Positions 42,958 through 48,791 of a stretch of DNA of 48,791 nucleotides are shown here, one piece after another. Numbering within the stretch: position 1 is the stretch's first letter; the number at the start of each line of letters is the position of its first letter. The stretch is taken from NCBI GenBank assembly GCA_035553515.1, contig DATNDG010000076.1:1-48791 (forward strand). Reading direction: 5' to 3'. The position numbers and the translations under genes were made by a program. The notes below the pieces were generated by a model that was given only the letters and a program-made list of their open reading frames with translations, did no database searches and was not told where the DNA came from. The DNA is from DAHUYF01 sp035553515. Its GTDB lineage: Bacteria > Pseudomonadota > Alphaproteobacteria > ATCC43930 > CGMCC-115725.

Positions 42958-43431
42958 CTATGCCATGCTGGCTGCGGCGAGGTAAGCGCGTACGAAGGGC
43001 GAGAGCCGATGCGCGAGCGCCGCGGCCGGCGCCATGAACTCGGCACCGACGATCTCCCGTCCATCGACGCGCAGCGCCGGACGCGCCGGGAGCCGCAGCT
43101 CGAAGATCGCGACATGGTCGCGCCGGCAATCCCACTGGGCAGTCATCTCGCGCGCCAGCGTCAGCGCCTCGACCGGCACGTCGAGCCCGACCTCCTCGGC
43201 AAGCTCGCGGCGCGCGGCGGCCCGCGGCGTCTCCTCGGCCTCGACTCCGCCGCCGGGAAAATCGAGCGTGCTGCGATAGGAGGGATGGAGCATCAGCACC
43301 CGCCCTTCGTGCCAGACGGCGACGAGCGCGCCCTGATGCTCGGCCCGGCGCAGGGCCCACCAGAGCTTCGCCGCCGGAAAGCCCAGGCGATAGACGGTGC
43401 GGATGACGCGGTCGAGAGGAGGACGCAGCAT
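42958..43431 (-). CDS. NUDIX hydrolase
   Basis: A 157-residue NUDIX protein. The NUDIX box GGGVEAEETPRAAARREL with the following AEEVGL is present with its catalytic glutamates, near residues 67-90. Preceding strands have GALVAVWHEGRVLMLHPSY. The ATG at 43431 is preferred over the upstream reading to 43488. NUDIX enzymes hydrolyse nucleoside diphosphates linked to another moiety; the substrate here is not known. It lies 26 bases upstream of the thioesterase and may be cotranscribed. Confidence 0.9.
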   Translation of the reverse strand: MLRPPLDRVIRTVYRLGFPAAKLWWALRRAEHQGALVAVWHEGRVLMLHPSYRSTLDFPGGGVEAEETPRAAARRELAEEVGLDVPVEALTLAREMTAQWDCRRDHVAIFELRLPARPALRVDGREIVGAEFMAPAAALAHRLSPFVRAYLAAASMA

Positions 43432-43594
43432 CGCCCCTCTATGCCGCGCGGCGGGGGCGGCTGCAATCCGTTGTGGGCGCAACCGCACGGCACGGTTCTT
43501 CTCGCCCTTTCGTAGCGCCGCCCGGGGCGCAATGAACGCCCGAAAGATGAAATGCCGCAGCGCAACACGCGCCGGCGGTGAATACTTCGGACAT

Positions 43595-43610
43595 GCCTAA
43601 AATTTTAGGC
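43595..43610. promoter_or_regulatory. Perfect 16-bp palindrome
   Basis: The sequence GCCTAAAATTTTAGGC is a perfect palindrome in an AT-rich patch between the divergent NUDIX and 62-residue genes. It could be an operator for a dimeric repressor. Its right half and flank recur at 41932-41945. Confidence 0.5.
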
Positions 43611-43635
43611 AAAATCATTGCAAATGGTCTTGTGA

Positions 43636-43650
43636 TTAATGTCCATTTAA
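43636..43650 (+). promoter_or_regulatory. CtrA-type binding site
   Basis: TTAA-N7-TTAA (43636-43639 and 43647-43650) matches the full consensus of the alphaproteobacterial cell-cycle/motility regulator CtrA. It lies 38 bases upstream of the 62-residue gene and the PilZ gene behind it. The match alone does not prove binding. Confidence 0.55.
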
Positions 43651-43688
43651 GCTTTGTTCTTGCCGCGAGAGGATTCGGGGAGGAGACG

Positions 43689-43877
43689 ATGGCCGAAGGG
43701 TCACAATTTCATTTGGCCAGCCGCACGACGGCGGCCGCGGTCCGACCGGCCAAGAAGCAGATCCTGCGGGCCCACATGACCGCGCTGGCGCGACGCCTTT
43801 ATGGCCCGGATTCACCGGGCCACCGCGAGCTCGCCGTCGACATTCTCCGCGCCAGGCGCCGGTCGGCCGGACGCTGA
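43689..43877 (+). CDS. Small basic hypothetical protein, 62 aa
   Basis: A 62-residue protein with an ATG at 43689 preceded by an excellent GGAGGAGA ribosome site. It is rich in Arg and Ala (KKQILRAHMTALARRLYG, DILRARRRSAGR) with no membrane helix. It is followed after 11 bases by a PilZ gene, so they are probably one operon behind the CtrA-type site. An upstream ATG at 43578 would put the start before that site and lacks a comparable ribosome site. Confidence 0.65.
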   Translation: MAEGSQFHLASRTTAAAVRPAKKQILRAHMTALARRLYGPDSPGHRELAVDILRARRRSAGR

Positions 43878-43888
43878 CGGACCACCCC

Positions 43889-44251
43889 ATGTCTGCCGAC
43901 AATATCCGCCAACTGCGCCGCCCGGAGACGAGCGACACGGCACCGGGCCGGCGCTGGAAAACCAACTGGCCGGCCGAGCTGGTTCTGCCCAAGGGCCGCG
44001 TCTCCTGCACCGTGCTCGACATCTCGAGCTGGGGCGCGCGCATCCATCTCGACGAAGGCGGCAGCGCCGAAGGGCGGATATGGCTCAGCATCGAGACCAT
44101 CGGGACGATCGGCGCCGAGGTGAAATGGCGGCGCGACAACGCCTTCGGCGTGCAGTTCGTCGAGCAGCAGAGCTGGATCCGGCGGCTCCATGCGATACGC
44201 CTCGATCCCGCCACCTGGCATCCCGCGGCCGGATATCCGCCGCATTCCTGA
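43889..44251 (+). CDS. PilZ-domain protein
   Basis: A 120-residue single-domain PilZ protein. The (D/N)-x-S-x-x-G motif is present as LDISSWGARIHL, and the N-terminal R-R-W-K may serve as the arginine part of the cyclic-di-GMP site, though the classical RxxxR is not perfect. It ends with GVQFVEQQSWI, typical of PilZ. Such proteins often sense c-di-GMP and act on motility or envelope functions. It lies 11 bases after the 62-residue gene. Confidence 0.85.
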   Translation: MSADNIRQLRRPETSDTAPGRRWKTNWPAELVLPKGRVSCTVLDISSWGARIHLDEGGSAEGRIWLSIETIGTIGAEVKWRRDNAFGVQFVEQQSWIRRLHAIRLDPATWHPAAGYPPHS

Positions 44252-44355
44252 GCGGCGGGGCTCAGAGCCGGTCCGCCGCGTAGCCGCTCACAGAAATATC
44301 CGAGCGTGCTCAGCCTCTCCTCGAGATAGGCACCTCATGAGATCGGCCGCTGAGC

Positions 44356-44369
44356 TTGATCCAGGTCAA
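44356..44369 (+). promoter_or_regulatory. FNR/FixK-type site
   Basis: TTGAT-CCAG-GTCAA (44356-44369) is one base from the symmetric consensus TTGAT-N4-ATCAA of the FNR/FixK/Dnr family. It lies 42 bases upstream of the PEBP-family gene, a usual distance for activation under low oxygen or nitric oxide. Confidence 0.5.
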
Positions 44370-44411
44370 GGCCGGGCTGCTCACGGCTGATAGCCTTCGC
44401 ATGGAGGCTCG

Positions 44412-44894
44412 ATGGATACGGAGGCATTTCCGCGCGTGACCCTGCGCTTGACCAGCACCGCGTTCGCACCGGGCGGCGTCATGCCCAAACGCTTCACTGC
44501 CGACGACGCCAATGTCTCGCCGCCGCTTGCCTGGTCGGGCGCGCCGGCGCGAACCCAGAGCTTTGCGCTCATCTGTTCCGACGCCGAGGCGCCGGGTGGT
44601 GTGTGGTACCACTGGGCCATTTTCGACATTCCCGCCGACTGCACTGCTCTCGCCGAGCACCTCACGCCCGAAAACGGCACGATGCACGAAGCAATCAACG
44701 ATTTTCATCGCCGCGGGTATAGCGGCCCCGCGCCGCCGCACGGCCACGGAAGGCATCATTATTACTTTCGCCTCTATGCGCTCGCCGTCGACCGGTTGAA
44801 GCTGTCGTCGGAGGCGGGCTGCCGCGATGTCGAGGCGGAGGCGGAAGTGAACGCGCTCGCCATGGCCGAGCTCGTCGGCGTCTATTCACGCTGA
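44412..44894 (+). CDS. YbhB/YbcL-type PEBP-family protein
   Basis: A 160-residue protein of the phosphatidylethanolamine-binding protein family. Diagnostic parts are NVSPPLAWSGAPARTQSFAL, the CSDAEAPGGVWYHWAIFDIP block and GPAPPHGHGRHHYYFRLYAL. The ATG has GGAGG four bases upstream. There is no signal peptide, so it is probably cytoplasmic. The bacterial function is not well established. The FNR/FixK-like site upstream suggests control by oxygen or nitrosative status. Confidence 0.93.
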   Translation: MDTEAFPRVTLRLTSTAFAPGGVMPKRFTADDANVSPPLAWSGAPARTQSFALICSDAEAPGGVWYHWAIFDIPADCTALAEHLTPENGTMHEAINDFHRRGYSGPAPPHGHGRHHYYFRLYALAVDRLKLSSEAGCRDVEAEAEVNALAMAELVGVYSR

Positions 44895-45022
44895 GCGGCG
44901 GAAGGCGCCGAGCGCGCCGAAACCCATCGCTGCTTATCCGACCGCCGCTGTCCAGCCTCACGGCTTGTCGCCGATTGGCGCGCTTCGCATACTGGCGGCC
45001 TCTTCCGCCGGGAGCGACCGCC

Positions 45023-46225
45023 ATGCCCTTCGATCTCACGCCCGACCAGAAAGCCCTCCAGGAAAGAGCGCGCCGCCTTGCCGAGGCGGAGATCGCCGGG
45101 CGCGCCGCTGAGATCGATCGCAGCGAGCAATATCCGTGGGACAATGTCGCGCTGTTGCGCGAAGCGGGTTTCCTCGGCATGACGATCCCTGCGGCCTATG
45201 GCGGCAAGGGCGCCAGCTTCTTCGACGCGGTGCTGGTGATCGAGGAGATGGCGAAATGCTGCGGCGTCACCGCCCGCATCGTCGTCGAGGCCAATATGGG
45301 CGCGATCAGCGCGGTGATGACCTATGGCACCGAGGCGCAGAAGCGGCGCGCCGCCGAGCTCGTGCTGGCCGGCGACAAGCCGGCGATCTGCATCACCGAG
45401 CCCGAGGCGGGCAGCGCCGCCAGCGAGATGACGACGCGCGCCGACCGCCGCGGCAACGGCTTCGTCATCAACGGCCGCAAACACTGGATCACCGGCGGCG
45501 GCGTCTCGCGCCTTCACCTCGTCTTTGCGCGGGTCTTCGACGAGAGCGGCCGCGAGGAAGGTATCGGCGGCTTCATCGCGCTGCGCGACGAGACGCCGGG
45601 ACTCCGGATCGGCAAGCGCGAGCCGGCCATGGGGCTGCGCGGCATCCCGGAATCCGAAATCATCTTCGAGGACATGGAGGTGTCCGCCGACGCGCTGGTG
45701 CTGCCGCCGCGCGGGCTCAAGAAGGGCTTCGCCGATCTGATGAACGCCTATAACGCCCAGCGGATCGGCGCCGCCACGGTGGCGCTCGGCCTCGCCGAGG
45801 GCGCCTATGAGCAGGCCCGCGGCTATGCGCTAGAGCGCCGGCAATTCGGCCGGGAGATCGCCGAGTTCCAGGGCGTGCAATGGATGCTCGCCGACATGGC
45901 GACGCAGATCGCCGCGGCACAGGCGCTGATCTATAAGGCGGTGCGCGGAGGCGCCCCCTTCCCCGATATCGGCGAGGCGGCGCAAGCGAAGATCTTCACC
46001 TCGGAGATGGCGATCAAGGTGACCAACGACGCGCTGCAGCTCTTCGGCGCGGCGGGCTATTCGCGCAACCGGCCGCTGGAGCGCATGGTGCGGGATGCGC
46101 GCATGTTCACCATCGGCGGCGGCACGGCGCAGATCCTGCGCACCGTCGTGGCCTCGCGCCTGCTCGGCCGCAGGCTGCCGCAAACGCGCGACGGCTATCT
46201 CGCCGAGGCAGGCGGCCGGGAATAA
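45023..46225 (+). CDS. Acyl-CoA dehydrogenase
   Basis: A 400-residue flavoenzyme that oxidises an acyl-CoA at the alpha-beta bond. The ATG at 45023 has a GGGAG ribosome site and the family opening LTPDQKALQERARRLAE. Signatures are ICITEPEAGSAASEMTT (FAD/substrate region), NGRKHWITGG, and the C-terminal YALERRQFGREIAEFQGVQW and LFGAAGYSRNRPLERMVRDA with FTIGGGTAQI. It is well conserved throughout. Chain-length preference is not readable. It stands alone on the plus strand. Confidence 0.95.
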   Translation: MPFDLTPDQKALQERARRLAEAEIAGRAAEIDRSEQYPWDNVALLREAGFLGMTIPAAYGGKGASFFDAVLVIEEMAKCCGVTARIVVEANMGAISAVMTYGTEAQKRRAAELVLAGDKPAICITEPEAGSAASEMTTRADRRGNGFVINGRKHWITGGGVSRLHLVFARVFDESGREEGIGGFIALRDETPGLRIGKREPAMGLRGIPESEIIFEDMEVSADALVLPPRGLKKGFADLMNAYNAQRIGAATVALGLAEGAYEQARGYALERRQFGREIAEFQGVQWMLADMATQIAAAQALIYKAVRGGAPFPDIGEAAQAKIFTSEMAIKVTNDALQLFGAAGYSRNRPLERMVRDARMFTIGGGTAQILRTVVASRLLGRRLPQTRDGYLAEAGGRE

Positions 46226-46334
46226 CCCGGCGCAGCGCGATGCTTCCTTTGCGCGCGCCGGACGAGGAACCCGCAACCGCCCGCAGCCGTTTCCCAACCG
46301 GAACGCGCATAGCGCACCCGACCGGGAGGGCCCG

Positions 46335-46445
46335 ATGATCAATCCGAATGCCAAGAGGATGGCGCTGGTCCTGACCGGAGCCGCGGTGGCCTGGGCCGGC
46401 CTTTTCGTGCTGATCGTCGAAGTCGCGCAGTATGTTGCCACCTGA
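46335..46445 (+). CDS. Small single-helix membrane peptide, 36 aa
   Basis: A 36-residue peptide with an ATG at 46335 and a GGGAGGG ribosome site a few bases upstream. It consists of a short polar start (MINPNAKRM) and one membrane helix (ALVLTGAAVAWAGLFVLIVE). Such peptides are easy to miss. Function unknown; the good ribosome site and clean helix make it more likely real than chance. Confidence 0.5.
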   Translation: MINPNAKRMALVLTGAAVAWAGLFVLIVEVAQYVAT

Positions 46446-46649
46446 CCGCGGCGGGCCGTCTCACTTCTTAGCTTCCCGCGCGTAGAGCGGCACCTGTCGG
46501 AGCCCGTCGATCGTCGCCTGGGGATGCAGCCACCGGTGCGCCGGGGGAGGACATGTTCTCTGGCGATGGGCCGGACGCGGAGGAGGAGGAGGAAGCGGCG
46601 CAAGGGCGAACACGAGCGCCGCCGCCTGGCGGTGCGATTAGTTAGCCAA

Positions 46650-47072
46650 CTACCGCAGGACGATCGCTGGCATCCAGTTCGCGTTGCGCCGCGATAACCT
46701 GCTTTCGACCGTTTCGCCACCAAAGTCGTGAACTGCAGGCGTCCCTGTGAAGCGCGCCCGATCGCTCAAACAGTTCACGTTGACAACAGCACGTGTCCCG
46801 GCCTCGGTCATATCCGAGACGGCCGCGATGAAGACACCGCATTGGCGGCAGATCAGAAAATCGCAGGTGCGAGTGCCAAAGCGGTAATTCTGCACAAGCG
46901 ACCAATCATCCGCCCACACCTCGAACAGCCCCTCGGGATCGGAGATCATTCGCGGACTGTGGCTGCGGCAAAACGAGCAAGTGCATGCCCGCAGCGGATT
47001 ATCCTCCGGCGGCTTGGAAAGCCGAAGCCGCACATGAATGTTGCCGCAGTGGCACCCGCCCAAATGGTCCAT
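46650..47072 (-). CDS. GFA/CENP-V family zinc protein
   Basis: A 140-residue protein. The ATG at 47072 gives MDHLGGCHCGNIHVRL, the typical opening of glutathione-dependent formaldehyde-activating (GFA)/CENP-V family members. Zinc-binding cysteines are visible in GCHCG, CTCSFCRSH and FLICRQCGVF. Despite the family name, most members have no proven activity on S-hydroxymethylglutathione. The longer open frame upstream is basic and unlike the family. Confidence 0.88.
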   Translation of the reverse strand: MDHLGGCHCGNIHVRLRLSKPPEDNPLRACTCSFCRSHSPRMISDPEGLFEVWADDWSLVQNYRFGTRTCDFLICRQCGVFIAAVSDMTEAGTRAVVNVNCLSDRARFTGTPAVHDFGGETVESRLSRRNANWMPAIVLR

Positions 47073-47370
47073 ACCGCTGAAGCTATGGAGCGGCGCCTGG
47101 GTGTCAACGGCACGCGCGGCGCGACGGCGCCGCGTTTTGGCATCGTCGCGACCCCGTCGCAGATCACCACCGTGCCGGCTCGGCCGCCGCCCAATCTCCC
47201 GGTACCGAAGCCGTCGTCGCGCTACGACAGGCGACAGCTCGCCAGGCTTGCCGGATACGATGGACAGGTAAACGCAAATTGCCTGCGGCACCAGGCGGGT
47301 AGCAACCCGGTGGCAACGGCCCCTTCCCTGCCATACTCGGTCTTTGCTAAGCCGTTTGAGGAACCAATGC
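47073..47370. other. Gap before tRNA-Ser
   Basis: About 298 bases between the start of the GFA gene and the tRNA. I see no coding frame with family signals. It should contain the promoters of both neighbours, but no strong consensus boxes stand out. Confidence 0.4.
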
Positions 47371-47460
47371 GGATGGGTGGCCGAGCGGTTTAAGGCACCG
47401 GTCTTGAAAACCGGCAGGGGTGCAAGCCCCTCGTGAGTTCGAATCTCACCCCATCCGCCA
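47371..47460 (+). tRNA. tRNA-Ser (anticodon UGA)
   Basis: A 90-base tRNA. The acceptor stem GGATGGG pairs with CCCATCC, followed by discriminator G and an encoded CCA. The anticodon stem CCGGT/ACCGG encloses the loop CTTGAAA, giving anticodon TGA (reads UCA and related serine codons). A long variable arm (GGGGTGCAAGCCCC) is typical of tRNA-Ser, and the T arm GTGAGTTCGAATCTCAC is canonical. An integrase gene follows after 163 bases, so its 3' end is the probable attachment site. Confidence 0.97.
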
Positions 47461-47470
47461 TACTGCTACG

Positions 47471-47516
47471 CAGGGATGAAGTTTTCTGATCCCTGGGACA
47501 TCAAAGTAATCCCTGG
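47471..47516. repeat. Short repeats between tRNA-Ser and the integrase gene
   Basis: CAGGGAT (47471-47477) is inverted as ATCCCTG (47489-47495), and ATCCCTGG recurs at 47509-47516, a spacing of 20 bases. Repeats like these beside an integrase can be arm-type binding sites for the integrase or its excisionase. Proof would need the other end of the element. Confidence 0.35.
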
Positions 47517-47623
47517 CATTACAGCATTTCTTGCACGTTTTGCGGAACTGTTCATCGACAGGCGCGTTATTCCGCTGTACACTCATCACGTGAATTTTTG
47601 CAGGTACAGTTGCAGGTTCGCCT

Positions 47624-48791
47624 ATGGCCCATGGCTCCCTCCATCGCCTCAACCCGAAGACGCTTTTGAAGCTGCCCGCCGGCATTCACTGCGATGGCGG
47701 CAAGCTCTATCTGCAGGTCACCGAGACGCCGGCCGGCTCGATCGCGCGCAGCTGGCTGTATCGCTACAGGGCACATCCCGGTGGCATCGGCCTAGGCTCG
47801 CTCGACTCAGTGACTGCTGCCATGGCGCGCGCCGAGGCGCAGCGCTGCCGCGAGTGGGAAGCTGCTGGCCTCGATCCGCTGACCGAGCGGGAGCGCGAGC
47901 GGGCCCGGAAAAAAAGCGCCCTGGCGAAACTTCAGCCCTTCAAGGAATTCGCCGAGGAGGCCATCGACCACTACCGCACCGCCTGGACCGATAATGGCAG
48001 GTCGGAGGAGAGCTGGCGCAATAGCCTCAAGAATCACGCCTATCCCATCATTGGCAACCGGCCCGTCGATATCATTGATCGTGCCGCCGTGATCGAAGTA
48101 CTGGCGCCGATCTGGCTGACGAAGCGCACCACGGCCAACAATATCCGCGGGCGCCTCGAGCGCATCATGGGCCGCGCGATCGCCGCCGGCGTCCATCCCG
48201 GCCCAAATCCCGCAGTACGCGACAAAGTGCTGTTCGAGCTGCTGCCGCAGCGGCGGAAGCGGCATCGGGTCAACCACCACCCGGCTTTGCCTTATCCCGA
48301 GATGCCGGAGTTCATGGCCCGGGTGCGGCAGCGCCTGGGCTCGTCACCGCGGGCGCTTGAATGGGCGATCCTCACCGCCACCCGCACCAACGAGACCATC
48401 GGCGCGCGGCTCTCCGAGATCGACGAGCCCAACCGGGTGTGGACCGTGCCGCCGGAGCGTATGGGCAAGAATGGGCTACCGCATCGCGTACCACTCTCCG
48501 ATCGCTGCATGGAGATCATCGAAGAGCAGAAGAAGGCCGGCGCCACCGATTACCTGTTCCCGGGTCGCGAATTCGGCATGCCGCTGTCGAACATGGCGAT
48601 GCTGATGCTGCTGCGCGGAATGGGACACACCGATATTACGACGCATGGCACCGCGCGGTCATCGTTCCGCGATTGGGCGGCCGATCGTACGAATTTCCCG
48701 CGCGAGGTCGCAGAAGCGGCGCTTGCCCATGTGAATGACGACAAAACCGAAGCCGCCTACCTGCGCACTGCCTTTTTCGAGAAGCGCCAGC
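47624..48791 (+). CDS. P4-type tyrosine integrase (runs off the window)
   Basis: At least 389 residues, open to the window edge without a stop. The start at 47624 (MAHGSLHRLNPKTLLKL) has only a weak ribosome site. The N-terminal DUF4102-like domain (GGKLYLQVTET, SWLYRYR) is followed by a SAM-like core-binding domain and the catalytic domain: R254 in TATRTNE, a lysine in RMGKNGLPHRVPL, H341 and R345 in HGTARSSFRDW, H369 in LAHV and Y379 in AYLRT. All catalytic residues are intact. Placement directly after tRNA-Ser marks the edge of an integrated island. Confidence 0.93.
   Translation, partial: MAHGSLHRLNPKTLLKLPAGIHCDGGKLYLQVTETPAGSIARSWLYRYRAHPGGIGLGSLDSVTAAMARAEAQRCREWEAAGLDPLTERERERARKKSALAKLQPFKEFAEEAIDHYRTAWTDNGRSEESWRNSLKNHAYPIIGNRPVDIIDRAAVIEVLAPIWLTKRTTANNIRGRLERIMGRAIAAGVHPGPNPAVRDKVLFELLPQRRKRHRVNHHPALPYPEMPEFMARVRQRLGSSPRALEWAILTATRTNETIGARLSEIDEPNRVWTVPPERMGKNGLPHRVPLSDRCMEIIEEQKKAGATDYLFPGREFGMPLSNMAMLMLLRGMGHTDITTHGTARSSFRDWAADRTNFPREVAEAALAHVNDDKTEAAYLRTAFFEKRQ

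Noticed and set aside
46728..47393. A 221-codon plus-strand frame opposite the GFA gene, running into tRNA-Ser
   Set aside because: It overlaps an intact tRNA and a family-matched gene; the translation has no recognisable domain.
47476..47994. A plus-strand frame of 172 codons overlapping the integrase start
   Set aside because: It is out of frame with the integrase, which shows all catalytic residues from 47624 onward.

Overview
The window is high-GC DNA from an alphaproteobacterium. The best evidence is the gene order mltB-rlpA-dacC-tmk-holB-metG-tatD-MBL hydrolase, a conserved alphaproteobacterial housekeeping block, together with a full CtrA-type site (TTAA-N7-TTAA) and an FNR/FixK-type site upstream of two other genes. 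A Rhodospirillales-like lineage is plausible, but the genus cannot be named from sequence alone.

Positions 1-29400 hold a complete type VI secretion system (T6SS). Reading on the minus strand, the order is tssJ-K-L-M-A, a short gap, tssB-C-hcp, a hairpin, then tssE-F-G. All 13 core genes are present once clpV (tssH) and vgrG (tssI) are counted; these two lie further along the same strand with a MORN-repeat protein and a DUF4280 PAAR-like tip. Between tssG and clpV, and again beyond the PAAR-like gene, lies an effector-like zone: a DUF4157 (HELAH) metalloprotease-like protein, a protein resembling a permuted papain fold, a GNAT-domain protein, an HNH nuclease, and a small protein with an SGHY motif. 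Four of these start with a similar leader: an aromatic residue or arginine followed by PPP, then usually Q-P-K/R, and in three of them a V-x-Q or V-Q-[AR] motif before the globular part. The DUF4157 protein has a related but different leader. Such proteins are better known from contractile injection (eCIS) contexts, so a shared loading or processing signal in a T6SS locus is the most interesting possibility here. Three further proteins (a methyltransferase-TPR protein and two unknowns) lie in the same zone, and a membrane-anchored SPOR protein lies at the window edge.

Positions 29698-41833 hold the housekeeping block on the minus strand. It is split between tmk and holB by about 4 kb carrying an acyl-CoA dehydrogenase-like flavoenzyme, an alpha/beta hydrolase and two small genes. 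The thymidylate kinase has no ATG, GTG or TTG before its Walker A motif. The only reasonable start is a CTG overlapping the dacC stop codon (CTGA).

Positions 42068-47072 hold ordinary accessory genes: a double-hotdog thioesterase, a NUDIX hydrolase, a 62-residue protein and a PilZ protein behind the CtrA-like site, a PEBP-family protein behind the FNR-like site, an acyl-CoA dehydrogenase, a 36-residue membrane peptide and a GFA/CENP-V zinc protein. A tRNA-Ser(UGA) at 47371-47460 is followed directly by a P4-type tyrosine integrase that runs off the window. This is the usual left end of an integrated genomic island, whose cargo would lie beyond 48791.
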